Of a stretch of 64,000 nt of DNA, positions 50,821 to 59,332 are shown piece after piece. A program made the translations under genes and the position numbers. The first letter of the stretch is position 1. The number at the start of each line of letters is the position of its first letter. The notes below the pieces were generated by a model. It did not search any database. It was not told where the DNA came from and was given only the letters and a program-made list of their open reading frames with translations. The DNA is from RGIG7179 sp051893555 (GTDB taxonomy: Bacteria; Bacillota; Clostridia; Peptostreptococcales; Anaerovoracaceae): NCBI GenBank assembly GCA_051893555.1, contig JBJFHL010000012.1:8206-72205 (forward strand), read 5' to 3'.

Positions 50821-52041
50821 TCAGAACAGCGCTGCAATGCTGTACAGGCCGAAGAACAGAGTGATCAGGACGATAATGAGTCCCAGGGTTGTAAGGAAAA
50901 GGCTGTGACGGTAATTTCCCACGATGGATTGTTTCCGCCCTGCAATGAGGATAACGGACAGAGATACCGGCAGAATCAGACCGTTGACTGCACCCGCCAG
51001 AACAAGAAGTCTGGCTGCTCCGCCGAAGATTGCCATGATCCCGCTGGACAGCAGGATGAACAGAATCGTGACAGCGCGCGAATGATTTTTCATGGCAGGA
51101 TGCAGCGTTTTCAGAAAAGAAACGGAGGTGTAAGCCGCACCGGTCACGGTGGACAGGCTGGCACAGAGAAGGATCACGGCAAACAGACGAAAGCCCAGAT
51201 CTCCCAGGGCCTGCAGGAACACCTCTGCCGCAGGATTCGAAGACTGGATGACCGCTTCCCGGGCGGCATCGCCGCCTGCCATACAGACACCATAGGCAGC
51301 CAGAAAGAGAAGCAGCCGGATGACACCGGTTACGCCGGAACCGAGGAGAACACTTTTTCGGATATCGGAAAGGCTGTCCTTTCCATAGATTCCGGCATCC
51401 AGCAGGCGATGTGCGCCGGAAAAAGAAATATAGCCGCCGCAGGAGCCGCCCAGGATCGTAATCATGGGAATCAGAAGCGAAGCCGGTTCTTCCAGATGAA
51501 AGAAGCCGGATAGCAGAGCATCCACAGGGGGACGGGTGGAAACTGCCACAACCAGCGCGATGAGAACCATCAACACACCGAGACATTTCGCCAGCCGGTC
51601 GATTCCGCCGCTGGCGTTTTTTGATGCAAGCAAAAATACAGCAAATGCACCGCCCAGCATACAGCCGGCTGCTTCCGGAATACGAAAGAGCGCGTTCAAT
51701 GCCAGGGCGATCCCACCTACATTACCGATATTAAACACCAGTCCGCCGAACGCGACCAGAAGAGAGACCACCTGGCCCAGTCCGGGCAGCACTTCGTTTG
51801 CCAGCTCCGGTGCACGCTTCCCGGAAACGCCGATAATGCTCCAGACATTCAGTTTCGTGATGACATCCATGAGAATCACCAGAACCATGATGATGGCCAG
51901 CTGCCCCATGTATGTGGCAGTGAAGGTGGCTGACTGGGTCAGGAATCCGGGTCCCACCGCCGAGGTGGCCATCAGCAGGGCAGCCCCCAGCAAAACGGAT
52001 CGTCTGGATTTTTTTTCTTCGTGTAACGTTTCTTTCTGCAT
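50821..52041 (-). CDS. NRAMP-related transporter lacking canonical metal motifs
   Basis: A 406-residue protein with about eleven membrane segments of the NRAMP/LeuT fold. The first segment reads AVGPGFLTQSATF where Mn/Fe transporters have DPGN, and the sixth reads GGSCGGYISFSGAHR where they have MPH. Both transition-metal motifs are therefore replaced. NRAMP-related magnesium transporters and some other clades share such loss, so the cargo is unlikely to be Mn or Fe by the standard site. It has its own consensus promoter and converges on yitT. Confidence 0.8.
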   Translation of the reverse strand: MQKETLHEEKKSRRSVLLGAALLMATSAVGPGFLTQSATFTATYMGQLAIIMVLVILMDVITKLNVWSIIGVSGKRAPELANEVLPGLGQVVSLLVAFGGLVFNIGNVGGIALALNALFRIPEAAGCMLGGAFAVFLLASKNASGGIDRLAKCLGVLMVLIALVVAVSTRPPVDALLSGFFHLEEPASLLIPMITILGGSCGGYISFSGAHRLLDAGIYGKDSLSDIRKSVLLGSGVTGVIRLLLFLAAYGVCMAGGDAAREAVIQSSNPAAEVFLQALGDLGFRLFAVILLCASLSTVTGAAYTSVSFLKTLHPAMKNHSRAVTILFILLSSGIMAIFGGAARLLVLAGAVNGLILPVSLSVILIAGRKQSIVGNYRHSLFLTTLGLIIVLITLFFGLYSIAALF

Positions 52042-52086
52042 TTCTGTTTTCGTCTTCTTTCTGTATATCGTGTTGTCATTAACTCC

Positions 52087-52115
52087 ATTATACCTTTATA
52101 CCTTCGACTTGTCAA
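52087..52115 (-). promoter_or_regulatory. Consensus promoter of the NRAMP-related gene
   Basis: Minus strand: TTGACA (52110-52115), exactly 17 bases, TATAAT (52087-52092). A full match to the sigma-A consensus, 46 bases before the gene. Confidence 0.85.
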
Positions 52116-52148
52116 AAAAACAACGATGCTTTTCTTTTTCCGACAGTG

Positions 52149-52157
52149 TGCTATAAT
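52149..52157 (+). promoter_or_regulatory. Extended -10 promoter of the IIC-like gene
   Basis: TGC followed by a perfect TATAAT (52152-52157), about 80 bases before the gene. The -35 region is T-rich and weak. Confidence 0.6.
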
Positions 52158-52236
52158 GAAATTTGTTTGGATGAAAAATGAAATTCGTCTCAGACAACAA
52201 GTAGTGAAAGACACAATTGTAAGTGGGGAAAACAGA

Positions 52237-53292
52237 ATGAAAAAGTATCTGAATCACATATTCATTGATGGTCTGGCGGGGATGGCGCACGGGTTGTTTG
52301 CCACCCTGATCGTGGGTACCATCATTCAGCAGATCGGACTGCTGGTGGGCGGCAACATCGGAGATATGATCTATCTCATAGGTAAAATGGCGGCGGCAAT
52401 CACCGGGGCTGGAATCGGCGTTGGTGTAGCCTGCCGGTTTAAAGAGAATGCGCTGGTGGTAGTCTCAGCCGCCATCACCGGTATGATTGGAGCGTTTGCC
52501 GGCAAACTGCTGGCCGGAGCAGTTCTGGTGGAAGGAACCATCGTACTGGCAGGACCGGGTGAACCGCTGGGCGCATTTCTTGCAGCATTCACAGGAATTG
52601 AACTGGGTCATTTGGTATCCGGGAAGACGAAGGTGGATATCCTGGCAACGCCGCTGGTATCCATCACTGCAGGTGCTGCTGCAGGTCTGATTCTGGGCCC
52701 TCCGATTTCCGGATTCATGACGGCGCTTGGTGCTATGATCAACTGGGGAACGGAACAGCAGCCGTTCCTGATGGGAATTATCGTATCGGTTCTCATGGGT
52801 ATGATTTTAACGCTGCCCATCAGTTCTGCAGCCCTGGGCATCATCCTGAACCTTTCGGGAATTGCGGCAGGTGCTGCGACAGTGGGCTGCTGCTGCAATA
52901 TGGTAGGATTCGCCGTGGCAAGCTACCGTGAGAATGGTGTTGGCGGACTATTGGCACAGGGAATCGGTACCTCCATGCTGCAGATGCCAAATATCGTGCG
53001 CAAACCTGTGATCTGGATCCCTGCGATATTGTCAAGTGCGATTCTGGGACCGGTTTCCACCATGTTGCTGCATATGACCAATAACGCAACGGGTTCCGGC
53101 ATGGGAACCGCCGGGTTGGTGGGACAGATCATGACCTGGCAGACCATGGCAGCTGCAGAACCAACGGCTGTGGTACTGCTGAAAATTCTGGCAATTCAGA
53201 TTATCCTGCCGGCAATTGTAACCCTACTGATTTCAGAGTTTATGCGGAAGAAGGGATGGATTGCAGAAGGGGATATGAAGCTGGAGATGTAA
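52237..53292 (+). CDS. PTS-IIC-like membrane protein
   Basis: A 351-residue integral membrane protein with about ten segments and long Gly/Ala-rich runs (GKMAAAITGAGIGVGVA; ITAGAAAGLILGPPISG), matching the family annotated as PTS transporter subunit IIC. There is no IIA or IIB domain and no such genes nearby, so sugar phosphotransfer is uncertain. The start is ATG 52237 after GTGGGG; upstream ATGs overlap the promoter. It ends before a strong terminator. Confidence 0.75.
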   Translation: MKKYLNHIFIDGLAGMAHGLFATLIVGTIIQQIGLLVGGNIGDMIYLIGKMAAAITGAGIGVGVACRFKENALVVVSAAITGMIGAFAGKLLAGAVLVEGTIVLAGPGEPLGAFLAAFTGIELGHLVSGKTKVDILATPLVSITAGAAAGLILGPPISGFMTALGAMINWGTEQQPFLMGIIVSVLMGMILTLPISSAALGIILNLSGIAAGAATVGCCCNMVGFAVASYRENGVGGLLAQGIGTSMLQMPNIVRKPVIWIPAILSSAILGPVSTMLLHMTNNATGSGMGTAGLVGQIMTWQTMAAAEPTAVVLLKILAIQIILPAIVTLLISEFMRKKGWIAEGDMKLEM

Positions 53293-53336
53293 ACCGCTTT
53301 GCCCAAATGAAAAAAGAAACCAGACAATAAACAGAT

Positions 53337-53382
53337 ACCGCTGTTTCAATGAATGCGTCGTTCACTGAAACAGCGGTTTTTG
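53337..53382 (+). terminator. Terminator after the IIC-like gene
   Basis: ACCGCTGTTTCA (53337-53348) pairs perfectly with TGAAACAGCGGT (53366-53377), then TTTT. The left-hand arm lacks an A-run, so it mainly serves the plus strand. Confidence 0.85.
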
Positions 53383-53392
53383 CTAAATAAAA

Positions 53393-54833
53393 CTATCTTT
53401 CAAGGGAAATTTTGTACTTTCGTATTTTCTGATACAGACCTGTCCTGTGTATACCAAGAAGTTCAGCGGCATAACTGATGTTATAATTACATTCCTTAAT
53501 TACAAAAGTAAGATATTCTTTTTCTTTTTTTTCCATAGTATCCTTCAACTTTGATATTTTGTTGGGGGGGGGTACCATTTTTCGTATCAAGATCCTGATC
53601 ACTCTGCGTACAATTTAGGATAGTGGATGAAGCATCGGCTTCTGATAAAGAGAGATCCAAAGGTCCGTTAAGAATCAGGTAATCGCCACTTGAAGTGATA
53701 TATAGTCGCTCAATTATATTTTTCAACTCTCTGATGTTTCCTGGCCAGGAATACTCTTGAAGTCGGGAGAGTGTAGACTCTACCAAAATTTTATTTTTTC
53801 CATATTTTTCATTTAGTTTTTTCAGAAAGAATTGGGAAAGCGGAACAATATCCTCTTTCCGTGCTCGAAGAGGAGAAACTACAATAGGAACAATGTTAAG
53901 CCTGTAGTACAAATCCTGTCGAAACCTTCCTTCTTCAACTAACTCGGATAGATTACGGTTGGTTGCAGCGATGATTCTGATATCGCTGGAAACCTTTTTT
54001 GTACCTCCCACCCTGAGAAATTCACCGGTTTCCAATACTCTCAACAGTTTTGCCTGAAGCGGGAGAGGCATTTCACCGATTTCGTCCAGAAAAAGTGTTC
54101 CGTGGTTTGCCAGTTCAAAAATACCTAGCTTTCCTCCACTATTTGCGCCAGTAAAGGCCCCTTTTTCATACCCGAAAAATTCTGACTCCATAAGTTGCTC
54201 CGGAATTGCAGCACAATTGACCGGAACAAAAAGGTTCTTCGACCGATTGCTCTGATCGTGAATAAATTTGGATACAACTTCTTTACCTGAACCGGATTCT
54301 CCATATAGCATGACAGTGGTATCGGACTGTGCAACCCGTCTGGCCAGAGAAAACATCTGTTTACTGTTCTCGCTCTCTGCTATGAAGGATGTTTCAATGG
54401 ACGCATTGTTTATGAGATTGATTACACCCTCGGCCTGTTGCTTTATTTCCGTAATTTGATTGAGGTAAGAGTTTATAAAAGTATCGTCCTGACTGTAAGT
54501 CAGTATGCATTCCAACTTGCCTTGCTGGTCAAAACACGGTCTGGCGGAAATATACATTCCCTCACCCTTACCGTTAAGAATGTATCTGAAAACTGGTTTA
54601 TGGGTATCAAAAACCTCAATGGATGCACAGTCCTGCGCAAGACCGTTTTCGATAATATCATACATATTCATTTTTAAGAGTTCTTCCACAGAAGTATCCA
54701 GCATCCTTGCACTGTGTTGATTTGCAAAGATAATATTCAAATTTTCATCTGTAATCAGTACACTGCCGAAATAGTTTTTTAAAGCTTGTTCATATATGTT
54801 TGCCTTTCTGGCGGTATCCATAAATGTGTTCAT
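53393..54833 (-). CDS. Sigma54-dependent activator (PAS-AAA-Fis), frame interrupted at a C9 tract
   Basis: An enhancer-binding protein of the RocR/NtrC type. It starts at 54833 after AAAGGAGG. PAS sensor about 15-120 (SVLITDENLNIIFAN); AAA+ domain with Walker A GESGSGKE (178-185), the sigma54-contact loop GAFTGA (225-230) and Walker B LFLDEIGE. The first frame ends at 53496 after DTKNGTPPQQ, so it lacks a DNA-binding domain. The missing Fis helix-turn-helix (NISYAAELLGIHRTGLYQKIRKY) lies in the next frame, ending at 53393. Both frames meet at nine C residues; eight would give one 479-residue protein. It may be phase variation, a true mutation or a sequencing error. It is divergent from the operon it probably controls. 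Confidence 0.85.
53564..53572. repeat. Homopolymer run of nine G (C on the coding strand)
   Basis: Nine uninterrupted G at 53564-53572, placed between the AAA+ and Fis parts of the activator gene. Such runs slip during replication. The run length decides whether the DNA-binding domain is in frame: 8 in frame, 9 out of frame. Confidence 0.9.
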
Positions 54834-54873
54834 AAGATCCTCCTTTCCCTGAGTAGAAAAATATATACACAAG

Positions 54874-54923
54874 CATGTAGACGTTTTTATACATGTAGCG
54901 AAAAATATATTTCTTGTATCAAG
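54874..54923. promoter_or_regulatory. Candidate upstream activator sites
   Basis: CATGTAG occurs twice, at 54874-54880 and 54892-54898, 18 bases apart. The dyad CTTGTATCAAG follows at 54913-54923. They lie about 65-115 bases upstream of the sigma54 promoter, the usual place for enhancer-binding proteins. No binding motif for this activator is known to me. Confidence 0.4.
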
Positions 54924-54986
54924 CAATTTTACTACATTTTCCCTCAGGAAGCAAGGAAAATCCTCATTTTTCCCATTGAAAGAAAG

Positions 54987-55003
54987 TTGGCATACCTTTT
55001 GCT
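54987..55003 (+). promoter_or_regulatory. Sigma54 promoter of the CoA/TRAP operon
   Basis: TTGGCAT-ACCTT-TTGCT: GG at 54989-54990 and GC at 55001-55002 are exactly 12 bases apart, matching the -24/-12 consensus TGGCAC-N5-TTGCW with one change (T for C). It is 88 bases before the thiolase start and downstream of a divergent sigma54 activator. Confidence 0.85.
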
Positions 55004-55090
55004 GTTATAGAAAGCGTCAATATAATTCTTGCAAGAATTTTGTTATTACAGTCATGAATTAAATGATGAAGCAAAATGAGGAACTTTGAA

Positions 55091-56308
55091 ATGAAAAAAA
55101 TAGTAATAACCGGAGCTGTAAGAACTGCAGTAGGCGCATACTTGGGAGGTTTAAAAACGGTACCGGCATATAAACTGGGAGCACTCGTTATTGAAGAAGC
55201 CGTAAAGCGTGGCCAGATTCAGAAGGAAGATGTGGATCAGGTCATTATGGGAGATGTGCTGAGCAAGACACCGAATCTTGCCAGAGTCTCGCTTCTTCTG
55301 GCCGGACTGGACCAATCGGTTCCCGGATTTAGCGTAGACCGCCAGTGCGGCTCCGCGCTGCAGGCGGTTGTCAGCGGTTGTGATGCCATAATGGCAGGAA
55401 ATGCTGATATTGTTGTGGCAGGTGGTGCAGAGAATATGTCCAGAGCACCATATTACTTGCCATCAGAAAGTCGGTATCAGGGCTTCAGAATGAACAATTT
55501 TCAATGTGAAGATGCTTTCGCATATGCTTCTTCCCATGCACATCCGATTGAATTGTTTCCTGGCCTGAATATGGGGCTGACAGCGGAAAATATTGCAAAG
55601 AAATATAACATCACTCGGGAACAGCAGGATGAATTTGCATATGACAGCCAGATGAAAGCTGCCAGAGCACAGGCGGCAGGATATTTCGTAGAAGAGATCC
55701 TTCCAGTGGAAGTTGTAAGCAGAAAAACTACCACCATTTTCGAAAGAGATGAGCACTTTAAGCCAGATACTACCATGGAAGGATTGACTAAGCTAAAGCC
55801 TGCATTTTTGAGAGATGGAACTGGTACAGTAACGGCAGGAAACGCGTCCGGAATGAACGATGGCGCATCAGCGGTGGTACTAATGAGCGAAGAAAGAGCA
55901 AGGGAAAAAGGCATTACACCGTTGGTAACCGTAATTGCTTCTTCCACTGCTGGTGTAGATCCGGCCATGATGGGACTGGGTCCTGTACCAGCCATTCGAA
56001 AAGTCTTAAAAAAGGCCAACTTAACGCTAGAAGACATTGACCTTTTTGAACTGAACGAGGCCTTTGCAGCGCAGTCTCTAGGCTGCCTTATTGAACTTGG
56101 GATGGAGCCGGGAACTGAACTTTATAATAGAGTCAATGTAAACGGTGGAGCAATCGCACACGGACACGCCTTGGGCAACAGCGGAACAAGAATTCTGACC
56201 ACACTGATTTATGAACTGAAGCGAAGAAACGCCAGATATGGCATAGCCACTTTATGTATCGGCGGCGGACAGGGTATAGCCCTTCTGGTGGAAAATTGTG
56301 AGAAATAA
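55091..56308 (+). CDS. Acetyl-CoA acetyltransferase (thiolase)
   Basis: Joins or splits acyl-CoA units. 405 residues with acyl-accepting Cys86 in DRQCGSAL, GNASGMNDGA, NEAFAAQ, the His in GGAIAHGHALGNSG and the second Cys in CIGGGQGIA. I start at ATG 55091 (MKKIVITGAVRTAV), after GAGGAA; ATG 55076 lacks a good site. First gene after the sigma54 promoter; 3-hydroxyacyl-CoA dehydrogenase follows. A breakdown (thiolytic) role fits the operon better than synthesis, but both are possible. Confidence 0.93.
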   Translation: MKKIVITGAVRTAVGAYLGGLKTVPAYKLGALVIEEAVKRGQIQKEDVDQVIMGDVLSKTPNLARVSLLLAGLDQSVPGFSVDRQCGSALQAVVSGCDAIMAGNADIVVAGGAENMSRAPYYLPSESRYQGFRMNNFQCEDAFAYASSHAHPIELFPGLNMGLTAENIAKKYNITREQQDEFAYDSQMKAARAQAAGYFVEEILPVEVVSRKTTTIFERDEHFKPDTTMEGLTKLKPAFLRDGTGTVTAGNASGMNDGASAVVLMSEERAREKGITPLVTVIASSTAGVDPAMMGLGPVPAIRKVLKKANLTLEDIDLFELNEAFAAQSLGCLIELGMEPGTELYNRVNVNGGAIAHGHALGNSGTRILTTLIYELKRRNARYGIATLCIGGGQGIALLVENCEK

Positions 56309-56352
56309 AGTAGGATGAGAATCAAAGTAAGGATAGAAAGAAGGAGAAAAAA

Positions 56353-57228
56353 ATGAAAAAAGTAGCAGTAATCGGTGCAGGGATGATGGGAAGAGAGATT
56401 GCTATCGTCTTCGCAAGAGCAGGTCACCAGGTAGCGATTGTAGATGCAACAATGGAATTGGCAGAAGCAGCCAAGGCTAAGCAGGCAGCCATTTTAGATA
56501 AGGAAATCAAGAAGGGACGTCTGGAAGCAGATAAGAAAGAGGAGATTTTGGCAAGAATTACACCGGTCAGCGACAAAATGCTTTTAGCGGATTGTGATTA
56601 TATCACCGAGGCTGTTCCGGAAATCTATGAGGTGAAGGAAGCACTCTTCAAGGAACTGGACGAGATTTGCAAACCAGAAACCGTCTTCCTGACAAATACT
56701 TCGACATTCTCTATTACAAAACTTTCTCTGGCTGTGAAAAGAGAAAGAAAGGAACGTTTCCTGGGAACTCATTACTTCTCTCCAGCCAGCGTTATGAAGC
56801 TGGTGGAGGTAATTCCTGGACATCTCTGTGATGATGCCATCGTAGATGAAGTCATTGCCTTAATGACTGAAATGGGTAAAGAAGCCGTAAAGGTAAAGGA
56901 TGTAACCGGCTTTGTTGTAAATCGAATTTATCATGCCATTATGATTGAATCATTAAAGCTTTTGGAAGAAGGCGTAGCTTCTGTTGAGGATATTGATCGT
57001 GCATGCCGGTTTGGTATGGGGCATCCGGTAGGGCCATTTGAACTGTATGATAACACATCCTTGGATCTGAATTTACTGGTTCAGACTGAGCTGTTTGAAA
57101 ACTATGGTGAACGGTTCAGACCGGGTAACTTGCTGAAAAAGAAAGTAAACGCAGGACAGTTGGGAAGAAAAGTTGGAGAAGGCTTCTACGTATGGACTGA
57201 TAACAAGAAATCCGGTGTAGCAAAATAG
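56353..57228 (+). CDS. hbd: 3-Hydroxyacyl-CoA (3-hydroxybutyryl-CoA) dehydrogenase
   Basis: NAD(P)-dependent oxidation of 3-hydroxyacyl-CoA. 291 residues: Rossmann motif GAGMMGREIA (8-17), catalytic His in GTHYFSPASVMKLVEV, NRIYHAIMIESLKLLEEG and the C-terminal RFGMGHPVGPFEL block. Slightly longer than the usual 282. GAAGGAG precedes ATG 56353. Confidence 0.93.
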   Translation: MKKVAVIGAGMMGREIAIVFARAGHQVAIVDATMELAEAAKAKQAAILDKEIKKGRLEADKKEEILARITPVSDKMLLADCDYITEAVPEIYEVKEALFKELDEICKPETVFLTNTSTFSITKLSLAVKRERKERFLGTHYFSPASVMKLVEVIPGHLCDDAIVDEVIALMTEMGKEAVKVKDVTGFVVNRIYHAIMIESLKLLEEGVASVEDIDRACRFGMGHPVGPFELYDNTSLDLNLLVQTELFENYGERFRPGNLLKKKVNAGQLGRKVGEGFYVWTDNKKSGVAK

Positions 57229-57252
57229 AAGGAAGAAACGGAGAAAATATAA

Positions 57253-58545
57253 ATGGATTGGAGAGAAAAGTATAAAGATAAAATTGTATCTGCAAAGGAA
57301 GCTGCAAAGGTGATTAAAGACGGAGATAAAATCGTCTCTCAGCAGCTTCATCTGAGTGCAGAGCCAGTAATTGACGCAATCTGTGATCGGGCAAAAGAAT
57401 TAAAGAATGTAGACTTTTTTTCATCAAAAAGTTTTGGAAAAGAAGCTTTTCTAAATGAGGAATACAAGGATTCTTTTGGATTCTCCTGCATCTTTTTAGG
57501 AGAAACGTCCAGGGTTCCGTATTATGAACACAGAGCAAAGCTGATTCCTCTGCATTATCATCAACTTCCCATGTGGCTGAAAGACGAATACAAGCCGAAC
57601 GTGTTATTGTGTGTTATTTCAGAGCCGGATGAAAACGGGATGAGTTCTCTGTCTCTGAACGCTGACTATACAGACATCTGTGTTGACATTTGTGATACAG
57701 TCATTGCGCAGGTGAACAAATATGCACCAAAGAGTTTTGGTAACCAAATTTCACTGGATCAAATCGACTATATTGTGGAAGATAATACGCCTCTGGTGGA
57801 AGTACATCAGGCGGTCTTCAATGAAACATCGCTGAAGATCAGCCAGCACATCGAGCCGTATATTCAGGACGGTAGCTGCATTCAGCTGGGTATCGGTTCT
57901 ATTCCGGATGCTGTTTGCTCCTTGCTTCACGGAAAGAAGGATCTGGGAGTTCATACAGAACTGTTCTCTGATGGAATCGTAGATTTGTATAATGAAGGTG
58001 TAATCACCGGTAAAAAGAAACAAATCGATGTAGGAAAGATTGTAACGAATACCATTTGTGGAAGTAAAAAGGTTTTCGATTTTGTAAACAATAATCCAGA
58101 TGTGCTGATTAAACCAGTAGAGTATACGAATAACCCATATATCATTCAGCAGAATGACAACATGATTTCCATTAACGGCTGCGTAGAAGTGGACTTGATG
58201 GGACAGGTAGTATCAGATACTGTAAATGGAAAAGCATACAGCGGAATTGGAGGTCAGGTGGATTTCGTAAGAGGAAGCCAGGCTTCGAAGAACGGAAAGT
58301 CCTTCCTTGCATTGCCATCCACCGCAGCAAAGGGAAAGAAATCCAGAATTGTCTGCCAGATTGAAAAGGGGACACCAATTACCACATCTCGTTTTGATGT
58401 GCAGTATCTTGTGACTGAGTTTGGTTGTGTAAATGTGAGAGGATTGGATACCCGCGAAAGAGCAGAAGCTATCATTAGTATCGCACATCCTGACTTCCGT
58501 GATCAATTACGTAAAGAAGCAATCGAATGTGGCTTAATTTGGTAG
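57253..58545 (+). CDS. Acetyl-CoA hydrolase/transferase family CoA-transferase
   Basis: Moves CoA between acetyl- or butyryl-CoA and an organic acid. 430 residues, the length of 4-hydroxybutyrate or butyryl-CoA:acetate CoA-transferases. Motifs: QLGIGSIPDAV (near 212), HTELFSDGIVDL with the catalytic Glu, and YSGIGGQVDFVRGSQ. It probably activates the acid brought in by the TRAP transporter. The acceptor acid cannot be read from sequence. Confidence 0.88.
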   Translation: MDWREKYKDKIVSAKEAAKVIKDGDKIVSQQLHLSAEPVIDAICDRAKELKNVDFFSSKSFGKEAFLNEEYKDSFGFSCIFLGETSRVPYYEHRAKLIPLHYHQLPMWLKDEYKPNVLLCVISEPDENGMSSLSLNADYTDICVDICDTVIAQVNKYAPKSFGNQISLDQIDYIVEDNTPLVEVHQAVFNETSLKISQHIEPYIQDGSCIQLGIGSIPDAVCSLLHGKKDLGVHTELFSDGIVDLYNEGVITGKKKQIDVGKIVTNTICGSKKVFDFVNNNPDVLIKPVEYTNNPYIIQQNDNMISINGCVEVDLMGQVVSDTVNGKAYSGIGGQVDFVRGSQASKNGKSFLALPSTAAKGKKSRIVCQIEKGTPITTSRFDVQYLVTEFGCVNVRGLDTRERAEAIISIAHPDFRDQLRKEAIECGLIW

Positions 58546-58554
58546 GAGGGAAAA

Positions 58555-59319
58555 ATGGATAAAGTGCTTTTGGAAAGACAAGGAAAAATCGTTTACGTTA
58601 CATTGAATAACCCACCATTCAATATTATGGATCAGTATTACTATGGTGAGATCAGAGCAGCTTTCGAAGAAATTGAAACGATGGATAACATATGCGCTGT
58701 TGTTTTAAAATCCGGTTGCAAGCATTTTTGTGCGGGCGGAAGACTGGAAGAAATTCAGGAATGCAACAGTGATGAAAATACTGCAGTGATTGCAGGAGCG
58801 GCCGCAAGCTGCATGGCAGCAATTTATAACTGTAAGGTACCTGTTATAGCTTCAGTACATGGAAAATGTATTGGTGCAGGAATCGCAATGACATTCTCTG
58901 CAGATATCATGGTTTGCTCTGATGATGCAACGTTTTCTCTGGCAGAAATCAAGGCAGGTTATATCGGTGCATCAGAATTCTTGGAAATGGGTATGCCTAG
59001 AAGACTGGCAAGATACTATATTTTTACAGGAGATACCATGACTGCACAGCAGCTGCAACAGTGGGGAACGGCATACAAAGTTGTTCCAAGGAACCAGCTC
59101 GAAGAGGAAACTCGTTTGATTGCTGAAAAGATTGCAGAGCAGTCACCATTGGCGTTGAATTACTTCAAAGAAGCAATGAATATCAACGACAACGAACAAT
59201 TAGTCGAAAAGTATATGCTGGAATCCAAATATACTACGAAATATAACAGTTCTGAAGATTGCAAAGAAACATTCAAAGCATTTAAGGAGAAAAGAAAACC
59301 AAATTATCTTGGCGTTTAA
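58555..59319 (+). CDS. Crotonase-fold protein with one catalytic Glu replaced
   Basis: Enoyl-CoA hydratase/isomerase superfamily, 254 residues. The oxyanion-hole blocks are GCKHFCAGG and GKCIGAGIAM. The position of the first catalytic Glu (GGGCE in hydratases) is Ala here (GAGIA), while the second is kept (SLAEIKAGY). A standard syn-hydratase needs both, so this may be an isomerase, hydrolase or other crotonase-type reaction. It starts 10 bases after the CoA-transferase and ends 14 bases before dctP. Confidence 0.82.
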   Translation: MDKVLLERQGKIVYVTLNNPPFNIMDQYYYGEIRAAFEEIETMDNICAVVLKSGCKHFCAGGRLEEIQECNSDENTAVIAGAAASCMAAIYNCKVPVIASVHGKCIGAGIAMTFSADIMVCSDDATFSLAEIKAGYIGASEFLEMGMPRRLARYYIFTGDTMTAQQLQQWGTAYKVVPRNQLEEETRLIAEKIAEQSPLALNYFKEAMNINDNEQLVEKYMLESKYTTKYNSSEDCKETFKAFKEKRKPNYLGV

Positions 59320-59332
59320 AAAGGAGGAAGAA

